Translations under genes and position numbers: made by a program
Part shown: positions 35,855-50,800 of the stretch, piece after piece
How the letters are laid out: every line of letters begins with the position of its first letter
Position numbering within the stretch: the stretch's first letter is position 1
The notes under the pieces: model-generated
What the model saw: only the letters and a program-made list of their open reading frames with translations
What the model was told of the DNA's origin: nothing
Databases searched by the model: none
Source of the DNA: Siphonodentalium dalli
Lineage: Eukaryota; Mollusca; Scaphopoda; Gadilida; Siphonodentaliidae
NCBI GenBank assembly: GCA_032622095.1
Contig: CP136061.1
Location: 125,686,754-125,750,753 of the forward strand
Direction of reading: 5' to 3'
Length of the DNA: 64,000 nucleotides

Positions 35855-38800
35855 AGGGTGTGTGTGTGTGTGTGTGTGTGTTCTTGATTTATAATGTTGC
35901 ATGCTTAAATGGCATGGAAACACATACACAATTCATAGAATGTGGACACATATGGTCCCGACGTTTCGGAAGCATTGAACAATAGAGAGCGTCCATAGTT
36001 CGTCTAGTCTTGATATGGCAGAATTAAAGAGCGTCTGTGTTACTTCCGTGCGAACATTTGAAAACAGCTTGACAGTTGTGCCTGGTGAAAGTATGCTGAA
36101 ATACACGAAATACCATTGGACTTCACTGAAACATATGCCTAAGTTATATATAGAGGTTCGATTGTGACCGCCCGCCAACCGTTCATCATAAAATCGTAAG
36201 TCGAGTTTTGTACAGAACAAAAACTCGGCTTAAAACTCACAAAGTTATCTAAAATTATCAGCTGTTGTCAATTTTCCGCACGGTGGTGGATTCTTTAAAC
36301 TCGGCTGTTCTTCAGCGTGATAATCACACACCCTCTGCGTTGGAAGTGCATTCACACAACTAGCTTCCACCGAACCAGTACAAATCGCGATACGGTTACA
36401 CGAACGTTTCCGACGTTGGTAATACAGAAAGTGGATTATAATATATAACAGCCTGTGAAAATAAATAAAATAAAAATACAGGCTTGTTTTATAGTTGCGC
36501 GAAATAAGCTCATATTGGCATAATTAAAAAATCAAATACGCTATATATGGGCCTAAACTGTGATTATTAAAACAGTCCTATGTGGGAATATTTCAAAAAC
36601 ATATTGTGCTTACTTTCACGAGAACAAGCTGGAAAATAACACGAATAAATCAACTAACGACTTAATTACCTGATGTACGCTCTTTATAATGTGTTTCAAC
36701 TGCGGTCATCGCCATCAAACGGAATAACTGGTTTGTGTCCAATGTGGGCTTATTACAGAATCAAATAAGTCCGATATGAACCTGTGTGAATATTTAGGTC
36801 CAACATGAACCTATTTTTTTCACGAGGATATGTTTAATATAATGTATTAAATTGTGCGACATCTACATTACTAGCTAGCTTTACCCTGAGGCTTGAAAAA
36901 TAGGTTACAATTAAGCGTATTTATCAAAGTCTTTCACACAGACATGCTAAATTGATTTATTTATTGATTAAGGGTTTAATGTTGTTTCATCGCCAGGCCA
37001 TATCACGACAATCACAGACATGCTGAAAAGCATCCAAATGATATCTACATTGTACAAAATTATGTGTTTGTGAAGACCTATGATAAAAAAAACGCACTTC
37101 GACAAAATACCGCTGTGTGTCAACGAAAGCATAAATACTATCTGTGTAGATGATCTTGTCTGGGCTCACGAAATGACAAATTGTGGCGAAAATTCTCAAC
37201 TGTTGTTACAGTTATGTTTCCAAAATATGTCACCACCAGAATGATCTCACATTATTGTTTTATAGAGGATCATCTCTTTGTGTGGGTATACCAAGGGTCT
37301 CCAAACGTTGATAAGAGTATCCATGATCCCCCAATATATCCAAAATCAATGTATTGGGATTCTGGCTACCATAACCAATGAAAACATAACCAATTCATAT
37401 ATTCACTCCTGGATAAGTGTCATGCTAATTTGCTATGCTGCTGCATGGTAGGGCAAATATTATGCTATTAAGAATAGTACTGTTATTTTATCTAAAAAAT
37501 AATTCCCGGTGTTTGGCTAATCTGAACGATCCGAGAACAGAGGTAATGTGAATAAAACATTCAAAAAGTTATATATTGTAAAATAGTTAATAATTGGTGA
37601 CGTTGGTTGTTGCAACCCGACATGAGCAAGATGACTATTCCTATCGTTTTCCATTTTTCAAATATTTTTTAACATATATATATATATAGATATATATGTT
37701 CATAATTTATAAAGATGTATATTTAAATGCCACGGAAACACATATTCAATTCATAGAATGTAGAAATATTTGGTCCCGACGGTTCTGAAGCATGGGACAA
37801 TACATGTAGCTCTGTAGAGCGTTCCTATTTGGTCTATATCTGCATGATATGTCAAAATTAAAGAGCGTCTATTTTACTTCCATACGAATTTTTTGAAAAC
37901 ATTTTGAAAGTTGTGCCCAGTGAGTATGTTGAGCCTGTAGATCAATAGTTATCGACATAGCTTAACCCTCCTTCGAAATATGTGTACATTAATACACGAA
38001 ATAACATTAGACTTCATATACACTGAACAAATGGTTAAGTTATCGAGGTTTGATTGTGGCCCCCGTCAACTAAACCGTCCATCATCAAATCGTATGCCGA
38101 GTTAGTTTTTTTTTATAGAAAAAAAAAACTCCGCTAAAAACTGACTAAAGTTATTACTGATGTTTTATCAAATGCTCGTGTTAGCCAAACATCGCGAATA
38201 GATTATATCTTTAGAAGAAATGACGATACATATTTTGCCTACCAGCATCATAGCAAACGAGCAGGACCCATAGACATCATATTAAATTAGCAGGACCACA
38301 TATAACCTGGGTGATATTATATACAGCTGTATCGTACATTCAAATCACGCAAAGATTCACAACAGTTTGACCAGTGACAGGAATTGCTACATGTACCATA
38401 CTTCTCCACATTGAGTGCAAGCGCAACGATATATTTGATGGTCCTAAATATGGAAAAGATGATTATAACCAGCCCATTTATTTACAATCGACACTCTATA
38501 AACGATATTATCTGGAACCCACGCTATAAACGCGTCGTATTTCTATGCTGAATGCGTTACACCCTGATTGCTAATTTATTGGCAACTCTTAATTATCTCA
38601 GATTTAGGTTGACTGCAATCTGCTACAAATCGATGCATGTAACCGTGAATAGAATGACGTCTGCTGACACTGCGTTCGTTATCATATATTTTTAGACAAT
38701 GGTAGCAATTGTGTGGTCTTTTTTCGTGGCAGAATATATACGAATAGTACCTAATATAACAAGAGCTAAATATGTATACCATGTATATGTATGGTGCCAA

Positions 38801-41800
38801 TGATCCCATTTTCGTGTAAAAAAAAGTCATTGATTATTCGTATATGTGGTATCTTGTGCTTTCCTCGACGTTAAACGATTGTGCTCTTTCGGATTGAATG
38901 TCCGACTCCGTAGAGGCAAAAGCAGGATGCTCAAATGTTCCATTGTTGAAACCCTTTGATCCGGAACTGCCACGTATGTACTATACTGTTGTTCTTCTGA
39001 ACACAGCGAAGAACGCACTTGGTTGTACGAAGAACCTAAAATCTGCACTTGATATTTCCCCATGTAATACGGTAACTATGGACAGGCCATGCGCACGGGT
39101 GTAGATATGAAACAATATGTGATCCTCCGTAGGATAGGGTATCATATAATATGTGATCCTCGTCTCAGGAGTCACTCGTGGCTCAATGAAGGCAGCATCA
39201 TATATCAAAATGAGAGGATATGGTGATCCCATGAAACGGGGATAACCATATCCTCTCATTTTGAATTGTGATTCTAAAATAAGAAAATATTTTTATTAAC
39301 TAAATAACGGAGATATTTGAAGAAGTGTTTTTGACGAAATAACAGAAATATTTGAAGAAGTGTTTTAAAGAGAGTACCCCATACCTCCACCAAGCCCACC
39401 CACCCTGTAGAAAAATTTGACTTATATTTCACCAGAGTTTATCTATTGTGGTGCAAATCGCCGTTATTTAGTAACGGTTCTTTATAGAGTTATTACCCTT
39501 CATATAAAATCACTAAAAATAGATAAAGATCGCATATAAAAACCTATGTTATCCTCTGTAGGATCAGATATCGTTTATAGTCTACACTCGTGCGCATTAG
39601 GTGCTATGGAGTCCGAAAGACATCATGCGCATACCAGAAAAAATTAAGAAACTGTCGACGTAACACGTAACTTGACAATCTGGTTTGATTTCTCATTGCG
39701 TAGCGTGTGACGCGTACTTTTCGTATACATCATCGGACCGCGTATTATGCTGTGACATTTCTGCAAGCACAGAGATTGGCCGTACCAATTATCTCGATAA
39801 GATTGATGCCAAGACCTTTTCATCGATAGGCAGTCGAATCGATATAGATTGTATCAACATGCAAATCTAACAGCAAGATATTTGAGTGACTGCCGAAAAT
39901 GCAACAACGCTCATTCAGAGTGGGCGAACATTGAAACGTAGAATTGCATAGTATATTGGTAATCGCCGACGATAGATCGCGTGGGCCGATATAGAGTATA
40001 TATAAGTTTGGCAGTCTCTCGTTATTTTCAGACTTCTTCCAGCCAATGACTTAAATATTCGTCTGTATTCATAACTATAGATTACCATCGATATTGCATT
40101 CATGCTCCAATACACACGGTGATAACCTGCCGTCTCGAATTAAGCAGGACCTGCACTGCGCACTCACTCGCATAGTCTTCTCTGTATCATCTGTCGATTA
40201 TGTTGTGTTGGCGCCCGCAATTGACAAGAAATGTCCCAATTGAAACACTTGGACACGTCGGTAACACTACTGCAGAATACAAGTGCATGTACATTTGATG
40301 AAGGCACTATTCTGTAACTCGCAAAAGTTCGCTCTATAAATTAAGTCGAGCATGGTATAGTGTGTCTTGTGCAATTGGCATGCAATACTAGGACAAAGCA
40401 CATAAACAATGTCGGCAACAGTCCTTCAGTAAACATGTAGGTGGGCATGTAGCCATGCAAATCTGCTGAAGGTCTAACATAGTAAGTCTACAGTACTAGT
40501 CCAAAGAAATTAATCTGCATGGCAGAGAACACCGCGTGTAAATGTGGTGAGGGAAGGAACTTGTAAGCCGAGTTTGGTCATAAATGACTCTATTTCTGTG
40601 TTCGATTTCACCCCATCATTCGCGTTCGAATTCCAGGGCATTATTGCTGGATTACTTTAAACATATTTTAATGTATTTAGAAACAAAATATACATAGGGA
40701 TCAGGGCACAAGTTACAAAACTTACAAACTTGCCCCTCTCCTAATACAATCATGGAACATACATAAAAATACATAGCAGATATAGCAAACTGTTTATAAA
40801 GAAGAGTGCAGAGTGTGTGTGCTGCGGATGTCGGGTTTCCATCTGTATTCCAATCTCGGTTATGAAGAAAACGCTAAAACTCAGTGAGTTGAAAGATGAA
40901 TAGCGAAATTTACCATACATGGGTTTGTTCAAAACGCTCTGTTTTAGCTATAAAAGATTGAGTAATGCGGAAAAGAGTAGTGTTCTTTTGATTTGATATA
41001 CCTTTTACCCCATATAAGAAATGATTTGCTTCTAATGATTGAAAGCCATTAATACTTAAATTTCGGTAAAAGTCAATTCTCTGATCTACAAATAAAGGGC
41101 AAACGTGAAAATAGTGATTGGCGTCTTCAATGTCTAAGTTACAGGGGCATATAGGCGAATCTGATATGTGATTATCAAACATATCCGAACGGAGATCACT
41201 ACACTGATTCCGAATTTTACAGTGTATTGTATTAATTTTCCTTTTTCCTGTATAAAAATAAGAGGGTGGTTTTATTATTGGATCTATAATCCCTAAATTG
41301 GCTTTGAAATCGGAAATAGAGGTTGCATTGATTACATACACAGGTAATTTGTTCCATTCCAGAACAACAGATGGGAGAAATGACTGTTTAAAATGCTCAG
41401 TGTTAGCGAAATAGGAATAAAATTTATTTGGAAATCTAAGATTATAATCCGATCGTTCTCTGGTTCTCCGGATTGCTGGATTAATGTCTGATAATTAATG
41501 CACCCGCGGAAATTTGATTTACATATTCACAGAGTGAATGAGGAGTGAAACAGAATAATATATAGTATTACTAAAATATAGTCTGTAGATCTAGAGTGAC
41601 TTGGTGTTTAAATGCATTTTTACCAAACAATTGCAAAATGGTCTCAACAAGTCAGAAATGACAAAGCAATTTGTCCACAATAATTTCATTACCAGACCAA
41701 ACCCTCATTGTCTGATCCTCATTTTCATACATTGTCTCTTCTATTTTGCATATTTGTATCATCTGTATATTATGTTATGTTGAATTGGAAATAAAATTAT

Positions 41801-44800
41801 GTTTACGCTAAACCCTCATCTAGAAATGAAATTATATCTGATCATGACTGGAATCAGTACATGTAGCATGCATGTAAAGCTGTATTATTTGTAGTTTTAT
41901 AATCGCAGAGATGCGTTCTTTGTATTTCAGGATAAAATCCATGACCTAGATGGCATTAAAAGTCCGTCTGGGCTTGGGAAGACAGTTCCTGTTATGTTCT
42001 CCCTACACAATCAAGTTGGACATCTGGCCAACGCCCTAAAAATATTTCAGGTGAGATTTTTCTCCAATCCGAGTGTTCGCTTGATAACCTTAGTGTGTCC
42101 CATTTTAAAGTTTGAGTTCATAGTTATGTGGAAAATCCTGTGGTTCTGGCGGTTAGGCATATTCCTTCTTCTTTTTTTTTTGGCTGCTCGTTCACATGAA
42201 TTAGGTGTGAACATGCGATAACTTTTCGCATGTCCATTCCCCTTGTACACTAATGATCTTGTGTGTATAAATGAAATCCTTTTCTATCTACTGTCTGACA
42301 CAGCAGAACCCAATAAAATGGCCATATCGCTTTGAGCTCGTATATAGGGCAAATATTCAAACGAGCAGAACATGTATAACCATGAGTGTTATCATGGGTC
42401 CATTTATTGTTTCGACAGATATGTTTAATGACCTTCGTCTCACCAGGGATGCAGGTCAATCGGGTCTGTATACACTGTAGGGGAAGTGTACGGGTGAGTG
42501 CGAGTGCATTCGAACATGCTGCCTCGTGTTATTCAGGTGAGGAAGGCCCGATGCTTCAACACTAGCTCGACTTTAACGTCACAGAAGAATAGTACATGCA
42601 GCCTTGATGCACATTGTGCCTGTATATATGTAACAAGGATATGGTTCAATTATTGACCTTGTGCGGCAGACAGCTTGGTATAGATGTGCAGGTGTACATG
42701 TTTGATACCCATGCATGAGAAACGGGAGTTGTATACCATACGCAATATGTATACGTTTGTTTTAATGGCGTGTATGCGTTATATTTACACTCACACTTGA
42801 ATTCGCGCTTTGGAACATGAATGATCATGAATGCATGACGTTCGTTGATCGAAATTACGTCACGTGGCGTCGCACGCAGACCCCGACTTGCTTTTACACT
42901 GATGATGCAACGAGCTATGAGAATAACGTTCGAAGTGGGCGCTAAATGCTCTTTTAACCCTTTACCCAACAAACCGGCCAAAAACGGTCAAATAAAGCTG
43001 CAACAGCCTAAATTATCTTGGGTCTGTCTCAATAAAACCATACCAATATGGATATCATTGGAACCGGCTCATTGACCACATTGTGATGGTTATAGTTATG
43101 CCCTGTGCCAATGCATTCTCTTATATATGCGAGTCGACCATAGGTCGCCTCGCATATATAAGAGAATGCATTGGCCTAAACAAAAATCTTTTTTTAACAC
43201 TTTTTACCATTTTTTCTTATATTCTTTAACAATTTTTTAATTTTTAATGTGTTAAGCCAATGCATTCTCTTATACATGCGAGGCGACCTATGGTCGACTC
43301 GCATATATAAGAGAATGCATTGGCACAGGGCCGTTCTGTTGGGTAAAGGGTTAATCTGCCAGTAGATTAGGTTGAGTGTAAATATAAGTAATGAATTTTG
43401 ATTTTGTTGCATTCCATAGAGTATATAGATCCAACTTCCGCACAAAATGTCAGACAAGCTTGCAAAATGCTCTATGGAACGCAAGCAAATCAACATCTAT
43501 TCCATCGGCTTTACACACGTGAACTTTCACAACTTAATATTATATTGCTCATTTAAAATGCACGAACTAATTTCCTTTAAAAACTAAATTAAGTACGTTG
43601 AAATGAAGTCAGTAACAAGTTCGTATATAAAGTATACATTTTACAGTATATGTATCAACCCGTTAAGTTTTGCGATCCTGGTTAAATCGATCCATTATGG
43701 AGATGTTAGGTTGCTTAAAGGTACGGTTGGCCTTGGCGGTGGGTATCCTGTGAAAATATCTCCACCCGTCAAAAACCGCCACAAACAGAAAGAACATCAA
43801 AATGTAGATAGACTATGTCCGTATACAAATAAGTAATATCGCATAAACAGTATGTTATGGTCATATGTTTGACCATTGTTATGTAAACAAAAGCATAAAA
43901 AGTAACTTTTCTGGTGTTTGTTTATATTATGATGGTAAACATAAAGAGCGTTCTTTGTTGGTGAATACCTGATATGGAACTAATAAAGAGCGTTTATGTC
44001 ATTTGTGTGTGATTAGCCAGTAGCATTGTGCTGTCTTCTGTAACACAATCAGGCTCTTGCTTAGTTAAAATATAATAGGTCGTTATGATAACATGCTGTT
44101 TACGAGATGGTCATGGCATATATGAATGGAACTGTATGCGTTTTAATGTTTTTCTGTTTACGGTGTTTGGAACAAATATGAATATTTTCGACAATTAAGG
44201 CCGCACGTGCCTTTAATCCTTCTTGTGTAAATCCTGCATGGGTAACCTTCTATCCTCGGAGAAAGTGACTATGACGATGATCACGAGTGGGTAACGTGAG
44301 GTACATTTTCATGTAAAATGGTTATACATGTAGCGTTTGCCAAATAAGATGTCTTAAGAATTATGATACATATACATAAACTCTTCTGTTATCAAAGAGA
44401 TTTCTGATTTTAGCAACACAATATTAATGTTGTGCACATTGAGTCGAGGAAGTCCATGACGCCTAACGCTAACTACGACATCTATGTTGAGATGGAGACC
44501 GACAACATGCGCCTGGAGACGCTGGTGGGCCGATTGAAGAAGGAAGTCGCCAGTATTAGCTATAACGACCTTGGCACCCCAAAGACTCCTCCTCCACTAG
44601 TTCATCCTCGTGGAGGTAAGAACGCATACAATACGTGTATAAATAGTGATATCGTTACAGAAATATGGTTAATTTGACATGTTGTATACATACATAGAAC
44701 TTCATTGGTGTGTTTCTTGACGTCAATTTTAATTTAACCTATACGCGACGAATGTAATCTCTAAACCGTCACTTTAAACTTTCTGATAACTAATATCTGG

Positions 44801-47800
44801 AATTCATGCAGTGAATGAGCTGGATATTTGTTGCAGGAGTTATTGTACTTAGGAGTGAGAGGGATTGTGCGAATTTTACGAATATCTATATTAAATGGTT
44901 GAGGTGTGTTTGGCGTTCAAAATCGGGCACAATCCAAATCTTTTTCAAGAATTACAGTTTTTTTAATATGTGCGATGGGATTTCTACAATTCGTTTACTA
45001 GTTTATCCCGTCAGACAAACGTTTATATATAAATTTAAAAAAATTTAAATCAAACATTTTTGGTTTGAGGCTTGATTGATGACGTTGATTCTTGGTCCTG
45101 GTTAACGACACGTGTGCGATGGCGTAAAAGATAGCACGAGACTGACGAGAATCCGAAGGGCTTGAGTGTTATCCTTCTACGATCGCATTAGTACTATAAA
45201 GTATATATGGGCCAGAAACACACATAACTTGTATACGCTTATGGGCAACAAAATTGTAGACTATGACTATGAATATTTATCTACAAATCGATGTGTACAT
45301 GGAAATGAAAACATATTATTGGTTATCGGGGACAACATAACCAAACATGTCGTTCCCTATATAATGTGTAGAATTGTGTTGATATATCGTGTACGTGTTT
45401 CATGTTTTGAACAGAGGACTGGCCATGGTTTCCGACGACTATAGCAGATTTGGATTGCTCAGCTCATCGAGTTCTGATGTACGGATCAGAGTTGGACGCT
45501 GATCATCCGGTAAGTAATCACCCATTGCGCTTGGGTTGAAATATCAATTCTACACACCAATAATTCTTTCCATGATATTATATATGTTACTTACTGAGAA
45601 ACCCAGGTGACGGTGGTGACCCTAAGTGATAAGTGTTAAGTGCGGCGTGTACTTTACCAGATAAGGCCAACAATCGTCTAAATGACTCAACTCACAAATA
45701 AACTTATCAAATGTTTCAAGAAACATCCAAAAACTTGTTTCTAATTTCGAAGTCCTAAACCAAGACTAATAAAGTTATCACTTCCACATGTAGACTCCAT
45801 AACATAACCAGATAATTTACCTTGTCGTCTTGGACAATATCACATCCAAAATCGAATAATGTTTTCACCGAGTCGTTCGGCGGCATATATGCCTCAGAGT
45901 ATGTGTAACTCGAAACTCAAGGCGGGATATCACTACATGTACTTTGAAAACTCTGGACAAACCCATTGTTAGACGACGCATATCTTCAATTGGCTTGTTT
46001 TGTTCCAGGGATTCAAAGATAAGGTTTATAGAGAGAGGAGAAAATACTTTACAGATATCGCAATGGACTATCAACAGTAAGTATTTAGACAGGCTTAACG
46101 GTATCGGCATGAACTATACCAAAGCCCAGTGGCTTAGAGCCAACACTTGTTACAAAATGGTGACTGGCTGGACTAAATCGTGAAACTGTACTGATATGTA
46201 TAGAGTCTGGTAAGGAGGAACAATTTTGGAGGCGCGGTGCCCGTACTATCAGGGGAAAATGACATAAAATATTTAAGGAGAAGGTTTAATGGGCCATTTG
46301 CTGGGAACCACATATTGTGTTTGAAGAAATGATATGAACTCATAGCTAAATGAGAACAATCCGACCCGGGACCACCCGACCCACACAGGGACAACACGAT
46401 CGGGCGCACTGTGTGTCGGGTTGTCCCGATTCACCGGGTCTGGTTATCCCATGTTTTGATTAAATATTTTTGTCGTATTCACAACTTTCTTTTCATATTT
46501 GCTTAAAAATGTAAAAACATATTTTAAAACACGAATAAATTACTTTAGTTCTTGTAGTTGTCGCTAAATATGCAGTTTTTTTCAGATTGTGATTTTCTAG
46601 TTCCATGATATTGTCATATTTTATATCAATATTGTTCTTATGTTGTATCACGTTGACAACGTCATTAAAGCATACTGTGTTCCGTCCCATTTTAAACGTA
46701 TGCAATACATACTACATGGATATATCCTCATGTGTTCCCATATATTTTATACTTGTTTTTAATGAAATTGACAAAGTTATATTGTATTCTTTATTTGGGT
46801 CGGGTTGTCCCTGTGTCGGGTTGATCGGGTCGGGTTGTCCGTGGGTTTGGTGGTTCCAATGAAACCAATGAAACCAACACCAACGATCGAGGTACCATTT
46901 GCAGCCAAACAAAAACACGTCATGATGTCGTATTGTATATTTTCGATAGGCATCCCTGCTATTTCCGTTGATCGTGTACAATCTAGAAGCATCTAAATGC
47001 TAATTTGTGCAGTCGCGTTGGTGTTGTTTAATAGCATATACCGCCATTGAACCATTCAGATGTTGAATAAATTGTCTCAGATCTTATCTGTCTCAATCAT
47101 GCGTCCTATTTGCGTGCATACATGAATACAATCGATTATCCTAACTGCCATTTATAGCACCATAAACATGCATTCTATACAAGCTAATGCTCTATCTAGT
47201 TAAAGATGTCCCAGACACCATACAATTAATAAATTTCTATGTTTTCTATGGTCCGCGAAAAAAATAATGATATCCAACATATATAGAGGGCATACATCAC
47301 AGCTTGTATGCACCCCTTACCCTCCGCAGTAACGCAGTCCCCTCCCAAATATAATATACATCATGGTCAGTGTACAAAGGTATAAGTTAAATGTTTTATG
47401 TTCTCCATGCAGATGTGTGCTGTAGTGTTTTTTTTTTTTAAATAAATGTTGAAATAAAAACCATTGGAGAGACTGGTTTTTTTCATAGAAATCTTCGTTC
47501 CGATTTTAAACAAGCTATCCATACCACAATTTTCAGAACGTAAATAGAAGTTCCAGCCAAATTTATACAGAATCGGTTTCATTCTTTCCAGCGGACAACC
47601 TATACCAAAAATAAAGTACACAGAAGAAGAAACAAAGACATGGTGAGTTTTAGCTTGTTTTAAAGCACCCCCGAGACTGACTAACTGCGTGGCTAACTAA
47701 CATGAGCTGATGTGGGTTAACTTAAGGTGGCACTTATCATAGACATTTTGAAATTACTTTTGGAATTTAGTTCGATTTGTATATAGGATGGGAACGACTG

Positions 47801-50800
47801 ATCGTTACCGTGATGGGACTGACATAACACATCTAACCATTAATAGCCAGAAAAAGGGCCACAGACGTTGGACACAAAACTTCTAAACGGTTTGGCCGTG
47901 CACGTGTAGGCGACACTATCACGTGAGTCATGTGACCTAGGTTGGAAATGACAACACACGTTACAAGTACGTGTGGCTGAACCTGCCTAATAATGGGAAA
48001 CTGATGAGTTGTTACTTTGTTCCCAATGATTAGGTTGTTGAATTTTCAAAAAATGAGTTAAAAAATAAGCCCAGTGCTCTGTGTTGAACTCTGTGTTTTA
48101 ACATCCATATTCGAATGAATGAAAGTTATCCATATGTGTTACTAAGATATCTCTGTCCCGTATTTGACATATTTTGGCCACAGAAGTGACACGTAGTACC
48201 GAAAACATATGTGCACCCATTTTAATCTTCATATGATATCAAGAAGGCATTATATTGGTTATGCTACGCGCATGTATGATTACAGTTTAAACACTATGTG
48301 TGGCTTTAATTTATCAACTGAAATAAAAACAATGCGAATCAACTTGATACCATGTTGCTGTGAATTTATCTATGCATTCATATCACCCAAACCGCACCTA
48401 TCTCCTAAATTAACAAGTGGGTTCACAAAATTGGTATCCGTTTTGTAAATTCATAACTTTCCTTAATTGATAAGAACGTGGACACTGCATGTATATGCCG
48501 ATGTTCAGACATCATATCGTTTATTTTACTAATTTGTTGCAGGGGAACAGTATTTCGAGAGCTCATGTCGCTTTACCCCACACATGCGTGTGCTGAACAC
48601 CTGGCAAACCTTCCTCTGCTGGTGGAATATGCAGGATACGGGTATGTTTTATAATATATTCACCAGCTTTCTACGTCAAAATATAGAGAGGATCTACAAC
48701 GAGTCCCCAGTTAAAAGCGGAATTTACAAAATGAGTCCAGTAAATTAGATCTGGACCGAGCCTTTGGTTAAGCCCAGACCTAATTTACTGGACGAGTCTT
48801 GCTAATTCTGCTATAAACTAGGGTTAAGGCATGCGATGACGTTTCACGTAACGAATCGTTGTTAAGAAATAGTCCCAGATAAACAAAGACTCTTCGTCGT
48901 ATTTAATGATGTATATTTAATGTAAAAATTACTTTTCAAACTCTTCATTCATTAAAAAATGTTTGGAAGCCATAGTATTTTGAGACGTAGCGTACGTAAT
49001 GTAAACATACGACAAACCGGAAGTCAAAGGCCACCTGGCACTATTTCCTGCTATGAAACGTTCGTTGCATATCACAAATTATAGAATGTGTTTATTGAAT
49101 GGAATAAGGGTAGGATCAAGTAATAAAATCGTATCCCCACTCTCAGAAGACCGAACGTGTTATTCTACTCTCAAGATGTTATCCTACTCTCAGCACTACG
49201 TCGTGCGTCATATTTTTGCATCACTCGTATATCCTTGCGCGTTATTTTAACAGAAAAGCTGGTTATGTTGTAGCAAATTTAGGAACGTGTTGGATCTAAC
49301 CAGATATATTCAAGTTATATATATATAATATCTCTGGTCTAATCACGTGTTGCTTTATGGTCTGGGTCGTAACAAACTGGTATAGAAAATATAATAAACA
49401 CAACAGTTATCTGTTCTGACGAGGGTACGTTTTTTCTCCTCTCGCGAGATGCGGGGATTATTTTCACTTGGCTAGCGCCTCGTAAAAATAATCATCCGCA
49501 TCTCACTCGATGAGAATAACCCTACATACGCTACATATAACAGTTGACTATTGTCTGTGTCATTTTATGGTGTTGTTTATATTATAACGTGATGTGAAAC
49601 ATGCAGTTCGCTATATGGTTTTAAAGATGCGCACAGAAACTTGAATTAACCGTTCTGAACGTCACTGTAATTATTTTCAAATATGTTACATTCACATTAA
49701 CTATACAATATATTACTTGATTGAACTAGTGAAGTGAAAATGTCCAAGAGAGGCAGGGACCTTCTACAAAGACGAGAGCCCATTGCGCTCGAGTGTTTTA
49801 CAAAATAGTCCCTGCCTCGAATGAATTATTTCACATCACCAGTTCAATCAAGTGATTACTCTGTTTATTATATTCCACTATAAACATCTGATTTAGCAGA
49901 CCGTTTCCTTTGTGCGCAATCATGGTCTATAATCACTTGAGAAATCAAGGTAAATTACACATAGGAATCTAATAAATATAAATTACATGGCTTTGTCTCC
50001 CGTCGTGGAAACCCATATTTTTATTTATCGGTGTGCTCAAAATATCAGTTTGAGACTATGAAAAAGGAGTACAATTGAACTGTTGAGAAACTCTATCGAA
50101 GCTTTTCAACCTAGACGCGGTCTCAAATATTTCTGGGAATAATTCTATTTGAAGGTATATACAGTATATAGAAATAATATCAAACTTGGTATGCTATAAA
50201 AGTTGTATTTCAATTTTCAGGGAAAATAACATACCACAACTGGACGATGTATCAAATTTCTTAAAAGGTAGGCTATAGCTGTGTAGTTGCACCATGCGCG
50301 TGTGTTATTTCATCTCTATATATTCAAACACTGCAATGTGGCACGGTGATGGTTGTATTGCCAAATTTACAATTGATATCCAATCCCGGCCGTCTTAAGA
50401 AGAATTCAATTCTTAAGAGGAATTGATTTCTTCTTCAAAAGAACTGATTTGTCATACATGTAAGCGGAATTGAATTCCTTTTAAGAAGAATTAATATATA
50501 AGCCTGTTTTACCTCATCGTACGTGAGACGATCCAGTCGATAGCGTCCGTGGGGCTAAGTTTCATTTTTGGCGTTAGAATTCCTCTTAAAACGAACTCAA
50601 CTTATCTTGACGAGAAATCACTTCTTCTCAACAAAAAAATGAATTTTTCTAAAGAGGAATTCGGAACTAATAGTTTTTGTTAAGAAGAATGCGATTGTTG
50701 TCAAGAAGAATGCTATTCCTCTTAAGAGAAATTCGTCGGCCACAATTTTTGTTAAGAGAACTTATTTCTTCTTAAAGGTACTCAACCCGTAAAGAGGGTC

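Larger units (their letters stand above)
33075..41930 (+). other. TPH: TPH intron 1, 8.9 kb
   Basis: Contains two hairpin MITEs, two Helitron-like copies with TA/GT runs, three AAAGAGCG-type dispersed repeats, a small inverted-repeat element with hairpin and a truncated LINE, all listed separately. No additional exon was recognised. An alternative first exon for another isoform cannot be excluded. Confidence 0.8.
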
